Shown piece by piece: positions 35,246 through 45,975 of a stretch of DNA of 53,948 nucleotides. The stretch's first letter is position 1. Every line of letters starts with the position of its first letter. Under the pieces are notes generated by a model. It worked only from the letters and a program-made list of their open reading frames with translations. It made no database searches and was not told the origin of the DNA. The translations under genes and the position numbers were made by a program. Origin of the DNA: Deinococcus sp. Arct2-2 (GTDB taxonomy: Bacteria; Deinococcota; Deinococci; Deinococcales; Deinococcaceae); assembly GCF_004801315.1 (NCBI RefSeq), contig NZ_SSNW01000031.1:1-53948 (forward strand), given 5' to 3'.

Positions 35246-37354
35246 CTACTGCCCCGCCGTGCCCTTCGCCGCCGCTCCCGCCGCCCTCTGTGCCCGAATC
35301 TTCATCACCTTGTGCATGTTTTCCAGTTCGCCCATGCAGGGTTGCTGAGGCCCGGTGGCGTGGTTGCGCTCGTCCAGCGTCAGGCACCAGCGGGCGGCAA
35401 ACATTTTGGCGGTGGCGTTCAGGGCGGGGCCGGAGCCTTCGCCGCCGTTTTGAAAGAAGGTGACAACCATAAAGTTAGGGCTGTCTATGGGGCCGTAGCC
35501 CTCGTACCAAGCGTTGGTATAGGCGTAGCCCTTGCGGAAGCTCTGGCCGTTTTCGGCGGTTCCGGTTTTGCCTGCCGTGCGAACGGGGAACCACTGCGGC
35601 CCCAAAATATGCTGCGCTGTGCCCCAGCGGGTGGTTCCAGCCGTCGTAATATTCATTCCTTCTTTGACCAACCGGAAGTCGGCCTGCTTTCCGGGCACCA
35701 CTTCGGGCGACGGGTGGGGCGAGAGTTTGCCGCCCACCGCCTTCACCAGTGTCAGGGGGCGGCGTTTGCCTTCATTCACGATGGTACTCAGCACCGACGT
35801 GACCTGTGCGGGCGTAACCAACAAGCTGTCTTGCCCGATGGCAAAGCTGAGCGCCTGACCGGGGTAATACACCAGTGGGTCTTGTCCGGCAGCTTTGCGG
35901 CGGAGGTTGGTGGTTTTGTAGGTGTCGGTAAAATTGATCGGCGTGGGCAAATAGCCGCTCTTTTCGCCCACCAGTTCCAGCCCGGTGGGTCGCCCATAGC
36001 CCAATTCTCCGGCCCGTTTGCCTAAATAGTTGGCGTAGGTGATCGGGTCGGCGTCTATGGCGGCTTGGTAAAACCACGTATTGCAAGAGAAGGCGATGGC
36101 CAGCCGTCCATCCACGTTGCCGAGGCTGCCGCTGCGGTGCCAGTTGTAGCGCGGGCCGCCGTACCGGATGCTGGGCAGGCAATTGAAGGTCTTGTTGCCC
36201 CAGCGTTCTATGTAGGCCAGCGTGCTGGCGGGCTTAAACACGCTGCCCGCATCGAAGGTCTGCACCACGCGGTTTTGCATCACGGCGTCTAGGCTGCTCG
36301 ACAACAGCGCCGCCGTTTTGGCCGCATTGTCAGGGCTGGGCACACGGGAAAACCAGTTGGGGTCGAAGGTGGGGCTGCTGGCCATCGCCAACACCTCGTT
36401 GGTGCGCGGGTCTATGGCAATCACCGCGCCGCGTGTGAGGGCTTCGGGCGGCTTACCGTACTTCTGGCGGCCCGCATTCACGTCGGCCAAGCCTTCGCGC
36501 AGTACTTGTTCGGCGGCGCGTTGCAAGCTGCTGTCTATCGTCAGGGTCACGTCTTGCCCTTTTTGGCCCGGATTCAGTACCCGGTCTGTTTGGGGTTTGC
36601 CGTTAGCGGTCACTTCGCGGCGGCGCAGGCCGTTTTTGCCCTGCAAGGTCTGCTGAAGGCTGTATTCCAGCCCCGACACGCCCACGAGGTCGCCAATGGT
36701 AGAGCCGCCCTCTCTGACCTGTTGCTCGTTGGCCTCCAGCACGTAGCCCAGCGCGTGTGCCGCCAGCTTGTTCTCAGGATAGACCCGCTCCACGCGCTCG
36801 CGGAGTTCTAAGCTGGGAATCAGCACCGTGTACTCGTACAGCGCCGACAGCTTGTCCTGCGGAATATTGCGGGCCAAAATTGTTTCGGTTTCTTTGGTGC
36901 GGTCGGGTTCGCGGGGCTGGCCGCCGCTCAGCACATCGGGCTGTATGCCCGCCAGATACACGATTTTGTCCCACGCCGGAAACGCTTGCTCTGGAGCTTT
37001 GGGGTCGCGCCGCCCCGTGTAGATCAGGTCGACGGCCACTCGGTTGGTGGCCAGCAGCACCCCGTCCCGCGTGCGGATTTCGCCGCGCAGGGCGGGAATC
37101 ACTTCGTCGCGCTGAAAGTTGCTGGCGGCCTGCACCGCAAACTGGCTGTGCTGCGTAATCTGCAACTGGTACAGCCGGAACCCCAGCCCAGCCAGCGCGA
37201 GGCTGAAGCCGAAAGCCACCCAGCGCACGGCGGGCGCACCACTGATCTGCGCTTTGGTTCCGGTGCGTTCTCTTCCCCGCACCGCGCCCCCGCCCGCTTT
37301 TTTGCGAATGCGGTTGCGGCGGTCTATCACGTCTCCAGCCCGCGCCCGACTCAC
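35246..37354 (-). CDS. mrdA: Penicillin-binding protein 2 (elongasome transpeptidase)
   Basis: A 702-residue class B penicillin-binding protein that cross-links peptidoglycan during cell elongation. One membrane helix near residues 45-65 (VAFGFSLALAGLGFRLY) anchors it. The pedestal domain includes RGEIRTRDGVLLATN. The transpeptidase boxes are SVFK (catalytic Ser371), SCN at about 423-425, and KTGTAE from about 596. The GTG at 37354 is chosen because it overlaps the mreD stop (GTGA); the open frame to 37969 runs through mreD in another frame and is not real. It is the last gene of the mreC-mreD-PBP2 unit. The C-terminus is Ala-rich. Confidence 0.93.
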   Translation of the reverse strand: MSRARAGDVIDRRNRIRKKAGGGAVRGRERTGTKAQISGAPAVRWVAFGFSLALAGLGFRLYQLQITQHSQFAVQAASNFQRDEVIPALRGEIRTRDGVLLATNRVAVDLIYTGRRDPKAPEQAFPAWDKIVYLAGIQPDVLSGGQPREPDRTKETETILARNIPQDKLSALYEYTVLIPSLELRERVERVYPENKLAAHALGYVLEANEQQVREGGSTIGDLVGVSGLEYSLQQTLQGKNGLRRREVTANGKPQTDRVLNPGQKGQDVTLTIDSSLQRAAEQVLREGLADVNAGRQKYGKPPEALTRGAVIAIDPRTNEVLAMASSPTFDPNWFSRVPSPDNAAKTAALLSSSLDAVMQNRVVQTFDAGSVFKPASTLAYIERWGNKTFNCLPSIRYGGPRYNWHRSGSLGNVDGRLAIAFSCNTWFYQAAIDADPITYANYLGKRAGELGYGRPTGLELVGEKSGYLPTPINFTDTYKTTNLRRKAAGQDPLVYYPGQALSFAIGQDSLLVTPAQVTSVLSTIVNEGKRRPLTLVKAVGGKLSPHPSPEVVPGKQADFRLVKEGMNITTAGTTRWGTAQHILGPQWFPVRTAGKTGTAENGQSFRKGYAYTNAWYEGYGPIDSPNFMVVTFFQNGGEGSGPALNATAKMFAARWCLTLDERNHATGPQQPCMGELENMHKVMKIRAQRAAGAAAKGTAGQ

Positions 37355-37905
37355 GAGAGGCCGTCCTCGGGGCCGGGGCGCTCGCCCATGCCCCAAGTCA
37401 CCAAGCGGTTCCAGAACGGATAGATCAAGCCCGTACTCAGCAGGGCCAGCGGCACAGTTTGGCGCAGCGTGTCCACCGTAACCAAGTCGGAGCGCAGCCA
37501 GTACGTAAGGAACAGGAAGGCCAGCCATTGCCCTGCGGTAGCCGCCAGCACCGTAAACAGCGCCTGAAAAATACCCGAATCGCTCACGTAGCGCCGCACC
37601 AGCAGCACCAGCACGGCTCCGGCCCCCACGCCCGCCGCGTGCAGCCCCAGCGCCCCGCCGCCCAATACGTCTTGCACCAAGCCCACACCGTAGGCGGCCA
37701 CCACGGCCCACGCGGGCGAAAAGCGCCAAGCCAACGCCGCGCCAGTCAGCAAAAACAGGTCGGGGGCCGGAATCCGCAGGGGATCGAGCAAGCGTGACAG
37801 CACGCCCTGCATGATCAGCAGCAGCAAAATGTACACCACCACGCCCACCCAGCGGCCCGGCCCACGCGGAGCCAGTCCGGTATTTCTGCCGGAACGTCTC
37901 AGCAT
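37351..37905 (-). CDS. mreD: Rod-shape-determining membrane protein MreD
   Basis: A 184-residue membrane protein with about five or six hydrophobic helices (VGVVVYILLLLIMQGVLS, then AAYGVGLVQDVLGGG). The LDPLRIPAPDLFLL and GLVQDVL stretches are typical of MreD. It works with MreC and MreB to position the elongation machinery. Sequence conservation in this family is low, so position between mreC and PBP2 is the main support. Its stop overlaps the PBP2 start by 4 nt. About 230 nt separate it from mreC, with one possible small ORF in between. Confidence 0.85.
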   Translation of the reverse strand: MLRRSGRNTGLAPRGPGRWVGVVVYILLLLIMQGVLSRLLDPLRIPAPDLFLLTGAALAWRFSPAWAVVAAYGVGLVQDVLGGGALGLHAAGVGAGAVLVLLVRRYVSDSGIFQALFTVLAATAGQWLAFLFLTYWLRSDLVTVDTLRQTVPLALLSTGLIYPFWNRLVTWGMGERPGPEDGLS

Positions 37906-38019
37906 AGGGGGGCGGCCTGTGGGGAGCGTGCAACGGGGCTACAAAGGCGGCGGGGAACGGGAACACCAACAGGGACGAACACGGCAGACTTCACAGGCAG
38001 CTCAACCATAAACCTGCCT

Positions 38020-38127
38020 CTACGATAGCGCCCAACGCTGCTGCACACTGCGGCGCAGGCGGGCATCTCCGCGCACTTCTAGACACCCATCGAGTAAGCA
38101 CACGGCTAGGCACAGGGCCAGACCCAC
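38020..38127 (-). CDS. Possible 35-residue small protein between mreC and mreD
   Basis: A GTG 9 nt after the mreC stop, in the same frame as mreC, opens a short frame with a hydrophobic N-terminus (GLALCLAVCLLDGCLEV) and a basic C-terminus (RLRRSVQQRWALS). Three Cys residues occur in the hydrophobic part. The codon pattern looks coding. It might be a small membrane peptide, or simply the former C-terminus of mreC beyond a newer stop codon. No SD sequence is evident. Low confidence. Confidence 0.25.
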   Translation of the reverse strand: MGLALCLAVCLLDGCLEVRGDARLRRSVQQRWALS

Positions 38128-38136
38128 CGGCGGCGC

Positions 38137-38919
38137 TCATAGCCCTTCCAAAATGGTCACGTCTTCCACCACGCCTACGTCGATGGCGGGCTTCACGATC
38201 ACAGTGCGGTTCACGTCGTTGGGGCCGAGGGGCATCACGCTTTCGATGGAGCCCACCCGGATGCCTACCGGATACACGCCGCCCAAGCTGCTGGTCACCA
38301 ACACGTCGCCCACCTTGACGGGTACACTGCGCGAAAACTGCGCCCGCAGACGGTCTGGAGACATGCCTACTGCCAATCCGCGCCCGCCCCGGTTGCCCTG
38401 CAAAGTTACGCCCACGCTGCTTTCGGGGTCGACTAGAGCGACGACGGTGGCGCGGTTGCTGCTCACACCCGTGACTTGGCCCACCAGCCCACCGGGAACG
38501 GTCACGGGCATTCGGACGCGCACGCCATCGTCGGTGCCCCGGTTGAGGGTAATGCGGGCCAACAAGGGACTCGGATCGACGGCCACCACCTGCGCAATGC
38601 CCAGCGCGTTGGGCGCTTGTGTGGCCGTAATCTGCATCACTTGGCGCAGGCGCGACACTTCCCGTGTCAGCAGTTCGTTGCGTTGCCGCAGCACGTCGTT
38701 TTGCTTGCGGAGGCTGCCCACTTCTCCAGCCAAATTGCGCTCGTTCACAACGGTGGTGTAGGCGCGGCGCAGGTTGTCGGCGGCCACCACGCCGATACGC
38801 GTAATCGGGGCCACCGAACCCGAAATGGCGGTGGGCACGATGACCTGAAAGCGGGTAGCCACCATGCTCAGCAGCAGCAGCACGCCGTACACCAGCAGCA
38901 CGGAGCGCCAGCCCTTCAC
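38137..38919 (-). CDS. mreC: Rod-shape-determining protein MreC
   Basis: A 260-residue periplasmic scaffold protein of the elongation complex. One N-terminal helix (SVLLVYGVLLLLSMVATRF) is followed by a coiled coil (NERNLAGEVGSLRKQNDVLRQ region) and the paired beta-barrel domain with VVAVDPSPLLARITLNRG and LVTSSLGGVYPVG. I chose the GTG at 38919, preceded by TGGAAA, because it places the helix at the usual position. A longer frame reaching 39006 overlaps maf. It binds PBP2 and MreD, both encoded just downstream. Confidence 0.9.
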   Translation of the reverse strand: MKGWRSVLLVYGVLLLLSMVATRFQVIVPTAISGSVAPITRIGVVAADNLRRAYTTVVNERNLAGEVGSLRKQNDVLRQRNELLTREVSRLRQVMQITATQAPNALGIAQVVAVDPSPLLARITLNRGTDDGVRVRMPVTVPGGLVGQVTGVSSNRATVVALVDPESSVGVTLQGNRGGRGLAVGMSPDRLRAQFSRSVPVKVGDVLVTSSLGGVYPVGIRVGSIESVMPLGPNDVNRTVIVKPAIDVGVVEDVTILEGL

Positions 38920-38971
38920 GCCGTTTCCATTTGGGCCGACTTGAGTTGGACAGAAAAAAAGCCCACACGGG

Positions 38972-39598
38972 TCACGCCGGAGACACCCCGACTGGTTGGG
39001 CAGCAAAATCGGCGGAATTCAGTTCTCCCCACACGGGCACGCCCGCCGCCCGCAAGAGCCGGGCCACCAGCGTCAGCGGAAAGCCCACCACGTTGGAATA
39101 GTCGCCCTGTATGCCTGATACCAGCCCCATGCCCACGCTCTGAATACCGTAGCCGCCCGCCTTGTCCAGCCCCTCGCCTGTGCCTGCGTAATAGGCGATT
39201 TCCTGCGCGGTAAGGGGCCGGAAAGTCACGTCGGTACGCTCTACTTCGCAGCTCAAGCCCGCTGCCGATTGCACCGCCACGCCCGTGATGACCTGATGCG
39301 TGCGGCCCGACAAAGCGGCCAGAAACGCCCGATTTTCGGCGGCGTCGGTGGGTTTGCCCAGCAGTTGGCCGTCTACCGCCACCACTGTATCGGCAGCAAT
39401 AATCACAGCGTCCGGATGCAGTGCGGCTACGGCTCTGGCCTTCAGCGTCGCCAATTCTGCGGCCAGCCGTGCCGGGTCGATTTCGGGGCTGTCTTCGGGT
39501 TCACCGCTGACGACCACCCGGAAGGCCACACCCAAATTGCCCAACAATTCGCGGCGGCGGGGGCTGCCCGAAGCGAGGATTACTTGTGGTTCAGTCAC
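38972..39598 (-). CDS. maf: Maf-type nucleoside triphosphate pyrophosphatase
   Basis: A 208-residue Maf protein, which hydrolyses non-canonical or modified dTTP/UTP/CTP. The N-terminal loop ILASGSPRRRELL is diagnostic. ADTVVAVDG holds the metal-binding Asp, and AGGYGIQ and GDYSNVVGFPL are further active-site segments. The GTG at 39598 starts 1 nt after the deoC stop (39600), so the two genes are tightly linked. The frame continues to 39643 within deoC but is not expected to be used. maf next to mreCD is a recurrent bacterial arrangement. Confidence 0.93.
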   Translation of the reverse strand: MTEPQVILASGSPRRRELLGNLGVAFRVVVSGEPEDSPEIDPARLAAELATLKARAVAALHPDAVIIAADTVVAVDGQLLGKPTDAAENRAFLAALSGRTHQVITGVAVQSAAGLSCEVERTDVTFRPLTAQEIAYYAGTGEGLDKAGGYGIQSVGMGLVSGIQGDYSNVVGFPLTLVARLLRAAGVPVWGELNSADFAAQPVGVSPA

Positions 39599-39599
39599 G

Positions 39600-40271
39600 T
39601 CAATAGCCTGCGTTGCTCTGGTCGCCTGCCACCAACGCCACACCGCCCGAGGTGCCGAGGCGGGTGGCTCCGGCTTCGATCATTTCCAACGCGTCGGCAG
39701 GAGAGCGCACGCCGCCCGCTGCCTTGATCTGGGCGCGGCCCGCAATGACTTCGCGCATCAGGCGCACGTCGGCTGGGGTGGCTCCGCCTGTACCGAAGCC
39801 AGTGCTGGTCTTCACAAAATCCGCGCCGCCTTGCACGCTGGCTTCGGTTGCGCCGCGTTTCTGGTCGTCGGTCAGGTAGCAGGTTTCGATAATCACCTTC
39901 AGCACCCGGTCTGGAATGGCCCGCCGCACGGCCCGCACATCGGCTTCCACGGCGTCCCAATTGTCTTCCAGCGCCGCGCCGATATGAATGACCATATCGA
40001 TTTCGTCGGCTCCGGCCTCTACGCTCAGGCGGGCTTCCAGCGCCTTCTGATCGCTGCTGACGGCCCCCAGCGGAAACCCGCAGACGGTGGCGACTTTGAC
40101 GCCGCTGCCTGCCAGTTCGGAGGCGGCCATCGGCACATAGACGGGGTTGATGCACACGGCATAAAAGTTGTGTTCGCGGGCCTCGGCGCACAGGGTGCGG
40201 ATGTCTTCGGCGGTGGCGGTGGCTTTAAGCAAAGTATGGTCGATATAGGGGGCGAGCTTCACGCCGCCCAT
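39600..40271 (-). CDS. deoC: Deoxyribose-phosphate aldolase
   Basis: A 223-residue aldolase that splits 2-deoxyribose-5-phosphate into glyceraldehyde-3-phosphate and acetaldehyde in nucleoside breakdown. The Schiff-base lysine is in FVKTSTGF and the second active lysine in IKAAGGVR. HTLLKATAT and VCGFPLGA are family hallmarks. The ATG at 40271 puts YIDHTLLKA at its normal place. It starts the leftward deoC-maf-mreC-mreD-PBP2 run. Deoxynucleotide salvage fits a DNA-damage-tolerant organism, but that link is only contextual. Confidence 0.95.
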   Translation of the reverse strand: MGGVKLAPYIDHTLLKATATAEDIRTLCAEAREHNFYAVCINPVYVPMAASELAGSGVKVATVCGFPLGAVSSDQKALEARLSVEAGADEIDMVIHIGAALEDNWDAVEADVRAVRRAIPDRVLKVIIETCYLTDDQKRGATEASVQGGADFVKTSTGFGTGGATPADVRLMREVIAGRAQIKAAGGVRSPADALEMIEAGATRLGTSGGVALVAGDQSNAGY

Positions 40272-40678
40272 GTTACGCGGCGCAGGGTAAGAAAGGTAAA
40301 TGACTTGGGCGGGTGGGGGAGAGGGGCTTGGTTTACGGGGGCTTGGTCTAAGGGTCAAGGGTCGAAGGGTCTAAGGTGCTGGAGCGGGAACGATTGCTTG
40401 GTGGCCCCCTCACCCCGCTGTAGTGCAGCACCCCTCTCTGCTCCGCAGCTCTATGAGTCCTACAAGGGGCGAGGGCGAAAGGCACGGGCTGGAAACTTGG
40501 TGTTCGCTCCTCACCCTTGAGGGGGGAGACTGGGACTCGCAGAGCTACGCAGTAGAGGGGGTGAATGAGCAACGCGATTGCCCTGCTTAGACCCTTAGAC
40601 CCTAGACCCTTAGACCGTCCGCCCCGCAGACGCCCTCCCCACCCGCCCAACAAAGCCCCCACTTTTTGCCAAATGCTC
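40272..40678. repeat. Intergenic region with composite repeat, copy E
   Basis: About 400 bp between deoC and bcp without a gene. It opens with GGGTCAAGGGTCGAAGGGTC (about 40352). The inner module follows in reverse orientation relative to copy A (CCCCCTCACCCCGCTG near 40404). The extra module is seen twice, as CTCTGCTCCGCAGCTC near 40436 and GGGACTCGCAGAGCTACGC near 40532. It ends with GCGATTGCCCTGCTTAGACC near 40575. It is the largest copy in the window. Confidence 0.7.
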
Positions 40679-40684
40679 TACGCT
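40679..40684 (+). promoter_or_regulatory. -10 box of bcp
   Basis: TACGCT, 6 nt, then ATG at 40691. Leaderless pattern. Confidence 0.4.
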
Positions 40685-40690
40685 ACGGCC

Positions 40691-41203
40691 ATGACTACGC
40701 CCGACGCTCCAGAAACCCCCGACACCCCGCGCCTGCAACCCGGCGAAGCGTTTCCCGCCTTCGCGCTGCCCGGTGCTGACGGCAAAACGCACGCGCTGGC
40801 CGACTACGCGGGCAAATACGTGGTGCTGTATGTGTACCCCAAAGCAGACACCCCCGGCTGTACCAAAGAGGCTTGCGATTTCCGGGATTCTGCACCCTTG
40901 CGGGCGGTGGGCGCGGCTATTTTGGGTCTCAGCCGCGACGATGCGGGCAGCCACACGGCCTTTGCCGAAAAGTACAGCCTGCCGTTTCCTCTGCTCAGCG
41001 ATCCCGACGCTACGTTTATGAAAGAAATCGGCTCTTTCGGCCCCAAAACGCTGTACGGCAAAACCAGCGACGGCGTGAAGCGGCAGACCTTCGTCATCGA
41101 TCCTGAGGGCAAGCTGGTGAAATCGTGGCTGGCCGTGAAGGTGGAAGGCCACGCCGACGCAGTGGCTGCCGCGATTGAGGCAGATCGGGTGCGCCATGCC
41201 TGA
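40691..41203 (+). CDS. bcp: Peroxiredoxin of the Bcp/PrxQ type
   Basis: A 170-residue thiol peroxidase. The peroxidatic Cys57 lies in DTPGCTKEACDF and the resolving Cys62 five residues later, the mark of atypical 2-Cys Bcp enzymes. VVLYVYPKADTPG precedes it and RQTFVIDPEGKL follows. The longer frame beginning at 40565 would include repeat-derived sequence, so the ATG at 40691 with its -10 box is preferred. The next gene, rpiA, starts within its last codons, giving an operon with pentose-phosphate metabolism. Confidence 0.94.
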   Translation: MTTPDAPETPDTPRLQPGEAFPAFALPGADGKTHALADYAGKYVVLYVYPKADTPGCTKEACDFRDSAPLRAVGAAILGLSRDDAGSHTAFAEKYSLPFPLLSDPDATFMKEIGSFGPKTLYGKTSDGVKRQTFVIDPEGKLVKSWLAVKVEGHADAVAAAIEADRVRHA

Positions 41204-41900
41204 AGCCCAACTCACCGGATTGGAAGCTCTGAAACGGGAAGCGGCGGTGCGGGCGGTGGCTCTCGTGGAAAGTGGTATGCGCGTGGGCCTCGGCACGGGC
41301 AGCACGGCCAAATACGCCATAGAAGAACTCGGACGCAGGCTAGCGGCAGGCGAATTGGTGGGTATCGTGGGCGTAGCCACCAGCGAAGCAAGCGACGTGC
41401 TGGCGCGGCAAGTGGGGATTCCAGTCGAACCGCTTGACCCCCGCCCACTCGATATTGCCATTGATGGAGCGGACGAAATCGACCCCGATCTGAACCTGAT
41501 CAAAGGGCTGGGCGGCGCACTCTTGCGCGAAAAACTGACCGAAGTGCAGGCGCGGCGGTTCATCGTGATTGCCGACCACACCAAAATCGTGTCTCGGATT
41601 GGTGAGAAGTCGCTGCTGCCGATAGAAATTGCCCGGTTCGGCTTCTTGTCTACCATCGAGCGGCTGCGGGCGCTTTGCCCCGGCGGAAGGCTGCGGCAAC
41701 CCGGCGCACAGCCTTATGTCACCGACAACGGCAACTATATTTTTGATGCCAAGCTGCCAGATTCGGGCGATGTGCTGACGCTGGAGCGCACGCTGAAAGG
41801 CACGCTGGGCGTCATAGAAACCGGACTGTTTTTGGGCATGGCCGAACGCGCTTTCGTGGCGAGCTTGGACGGAGTACAGGAGCACGTGCGGCGGGCGTGA
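41196..41900 (+). CDS. rpiA: Ribose-5-phosphate isomerase A
   Basis: A 234-residue RpiA that interconverts ribose-5-phosphate and ribulose-5-phosphate in the non-oxidative pentose phosphate pathway. The phosphate-binding GLGTGSTAKYAIEELG, catalytic DGADEIDPDL and KGLGGALLREK motifs are intact. FIVIADHTKIV is also conserved. The ATG at 41196 overlaps the end of bcp by 8 nt. Its stop overlaps the GTG of the following PIG-L deacetylase by 4 nt, so the three genes form one operon. Confidence 0.96.
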   Translation: MPEAQLTGLEALKREAAVRAVALVESGMRVGLGTGSTAKYAIEELGRRLAAGELVGIVGVATSEASDVLARQVGIPVEPLDPRPLDIAIDGADEIDPDLNLIKGLGGALLREKLTEVQARRFIVIADHTKIVSRIGEKSLLPIEIARFGFLSTIERLRALCPGGRLRQPGAQPYVTDNGNYIFDAKLPDSGDVLTLERTLKGTLGVIETGLFLGMAERAFVASLDGVQEHVRRA

Positions 41901-42886
41901 GGCTGGGCCTCTCCAACAGGTCACGGTTTGCCGGGGCGAGGCTGAGGAAGCTGGCTTTTGCCTCTGCCGTCATGCTGTGTGTGGTGGCGGGCTTTGCCAT
42001 CAATTCCCCTATGGCGCTGCGCTGGTTTTATCCGCGTGCAACGGCGGCAGTAGTCCGCTTGCCCGCCGCGCCGGGGTTCTCTGCGGGCATGCGGGTCTTG
42101 CTGGTCAGCCCTCACCCCGACGACGAAAGCCTGTGCTGCGCGGGCCAACTTCAGCAGGCGGTGGCGGCGGGTGCACAGGTGTACATCGTGTGGATCACCA
42201 GCGGCGACGGCTTTGAACTGGACGCTGCCTTACAGGAGCGCACGTCCCGCCCCCGCGCCGGAGCCACCGAGCGGCTGGGGAACATGCGAATCGGGGAAGC
42301 CACCCGCGCCGCCGCCGCCCTCGGCATTCCTGCCAGTCACCTCACCTTTTTGCGCTATCCGGACGGGGCACTGCTGAAGATGTACCGCGCCAACAACGCT
42401 GTTCCCGTGCGCTCGCCGCATACCGGCGCGACCCGTGTGCCGTACCCGCAGGCCCTCAGTCCGGGGGCGGCGTACACACGGGCCAACTTGGAACGCGACC
42501 TGAACCGTGTGCTAGACGCCGTGCGCCCCGATGTGACCCTGATTCCCACCACCAGCGACTTTCATCACGATCACCGGGCCACCAGCCTCGTGATGCAGGA
42601 GCTGTTGGCGCGGCGTGGAGTGCTGAGCAGCGCCCGCTACTGGATCGTGCATGGCGGCGTGGAATGGCCTGTGCCCAAGGGGTTGCACCTCGGATTTCCC
42701 CTGCTGATTCCGCCCAGAGGCCACACCTTGAACTGGCTGCGGGCCGACCTGACCCCCGAGCAGCAGCGGGGCAAACTGGCCGCGATTCAGGCCCACCGCA
42801 CGCAAATGAATGTGATGCCGCGCTTTTTGGAGGCCTTCGTGCGGGAAAACGAACTTGTAACCCTCAGTGATAAACGGGGGAGGTAG
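41897..42886 (+). CDS. PIG-L/LmbE-type deacetylase, membrane anchored
   Basis: A 329-residue zinc-dependent N-acetylglucosamine-type deacetylase. One N-terminal helix (LAFASAVMLCVVAGFA) likely anchors it or serves as a signal peptide. The metal-binding motif SPHPDDESLCCAGQL and the second site DFHHDHRA are present. The family acts on GlcNAc-containing conjugates, such as bacillithiol or mycothiol precursors and glycolipids. Deinococcus makes bacillithiol, for which BshB is a PIG-L enzyme, but an anchored, longer protein like this is more probably a glycan-modifying relative. GTG start, coupled to rpiA. Confidence 0.85.
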   Translation: MRLGLSNRSRFAGARLRKLAFASAVMLCVVAGFAINSPMALRWFYPRATAAVVRLPAAPGFSAGMRVLLVSPHPDDESLCCAGQLQQAVAAGAQVYIVWITSGDGFELDAALQERTSRPRAGATERLGNMRIGEATRAAAALGIPASHLTFLRYPDGALLKMYRANNAVPVRSPHTGATRVPYPQALSPGAAYTRANLERDLNRVLDAVRPDVTLIPTTSDFHHDHRATSLVMQELLARRGVLSSARYWIVHGGVEWPVPKGLHLGFPLLIPPRGHTLNWLRADLTPEQQRGKLAAIQAHRTQMNVMPRFLEAFVRENELVTLSDKRGR

Positions 42887-43017
42887 GTCGTCAGGTGTGG
42901 GATAAGTGTGTGGCGGAGAAGCTCGGCTCTAAGCAGGACAGGAGATGTTGACCGGGGCGAGTCACTACCGTCAGCCGATATCACCGTTTGCTTGCTCTGG
43001 CCTAGACCGCTCTGGCC

Positions 43018-43023
43018 TACACT
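43018..43023 (+). promoter_or_regulatory. -10 box of the GNAT gene
   Basis: TACACT, 7 nt, then GTG at 43031. Leaderless pattern. Confidence 0.45.
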
Positions 43024-43030
43024 GCGGCCT

Positions 43031-43711
43031 GTGAGCGATCCCGTCGTGATTCGGCCCATCGACCCCAGCGATGAGCGTGTGGTGGGCAAAATCGCGTACC
43101 AGACAGGCTTTTTTGGACAAAGTGCCGCTCCCTATTTTTCCAACGAACGGTTGTTTGCCCGCCTGTGGGTGGGGCCTTACTTTCGGGGCGGCGGCTTTGC
43201 CTGCTTGGTGGCCGAATCTGGGGGCGAGGTCTTGGGCTACATCCTCGGCTCACCCAATTCGGCGCAGTACGGGCGGGCACTGCGGCGCGTGCTGCTGGGG
43301 CGAACCTTGTCCCGGCTGGCCCCGCTGCGCCAAACGTGGGCCAGTCTGCCGTACCTGCTGCGGGCGGCCCGTTATCCGTCGCCTCATGCCAACTGGCAAC
43401 AGTTCCCGGCCCACCTGCATATCAATCTGCTGCCGCAAGCGCGGGGCTTGGGCGTGGGCAAACGGCTGTTGGCCGCCCATTTGGAGTTGCTGCGTGGGGC
43501 AGGCGTAGCAGGCGTGCAACTGTCTACCACCACCGAAAACCGGGCCGCGTTGGAACTCTACCGCCGATTCGATTTTGTGCCGCTGGCCTCCGCAGAAACC
43601 CCGCTCTGGACGCCTTGGCTGGGGCATCCGGCAGAGCATGTGGGGCTGGGGCTGGGGCTGGGGGAAGACGCGGGGGGTTCACCTTCCAACTTTAATTTGA
43701 GCCGTGTGTAA
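43031..43711 (+). CDS. GNAT-family N-acetyltransferase
   Basis: A 226-residue acetyltransferase with the acetyl-CoA-binding loop QARGLGVGKRLLAAHLE and the C-terminal strands GVQLSTTTENRAALELYRR typical of the GNAT fold. A long helical insertion (about residues 85-130) separates the N-terminal strands from the CoA loop. The substrate is unknown. The GTG at 43031 is chosen from the -10 box; the frame is open to 42908 without support. A repetitive Gly-Leu run (GLGLGLGE) lies near the C-terminus. Confidence 0.85.
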   Translation: MSDPVVIRPIDPSDERVVGKIAYQTGFFGQSAAPYFSNERLFARLWVGPYFRGGGFACLVAESGGEVLGYILGSPNSAQYGRALRRVLLGRTLSRLAPLRQTWASLPYLLRAARYPSPHANWQQFPAHLHINLLPQARGLGVGKRLLAAHLELLRGAGVAGVQLSTTTENRAALELYRRFDFVPLASAETPLWTPWLGHPAEHVGLGLGLGEDAGGSPSNFNLSRV

Positions 43712-43812
43712 ACCCCCCAGTCTGCTTCGCAGCCAGCCCCCCTTAAGGGGAGCACAAGAGCTTCTAGTCCCCACCTTTAAGGGGGGGCGTTGCAAAGCAA
43801 CGGGAAGGTTCA
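43712..43812. repeat. Short palindromic intergenic repeat, type F
   Basis: CCCCCCTTAAGGGGAG and CCACCTTTAAGGGGGGGCG lie about 30 bp apart, with GCGTTGCAAAGCAACGGG following. The last resembles the GGCGCTGCAAAGCAGCGGGG block of copy C, so this may be a distant relative of the main repeat. It fills the gap between converging genes. Confidence 0.5.
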
Positions 43813-43827
43813 CACGCGACTCCACTC

Positions 43828-45870
<2,043 letters not shown>

Positions 45871-45963
45871 GGACTCAGGCTAACCTGCCGCGCCGGGGCT
45901 GTGAATTTGAGCCGCGTTAGGCAAGCGTAGACTTCCCCCCCTTGTCCCCTTGAAAAACCGTCA

Positions 45964-45970
45964 CACTATA
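45964..45970 (+). promoter_or_regulatory. -10 region of the transglutaminase-like gene
   Basis: CACTATA followed by 5-6 nt and ATG at 45976. The exact hexamer is ambiguous. Confidence 0.4.
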
Positions 45971-45975
45971 GGCAT

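Noticed and set aside
35246..37969. A 907-codon continuous frame over PBP2 and mreD
   Set aside because: The first 205 codons run through mreD in another frame and have no protein-like features. The GTG at 37354, overlapping the mreD stop, is the better start.
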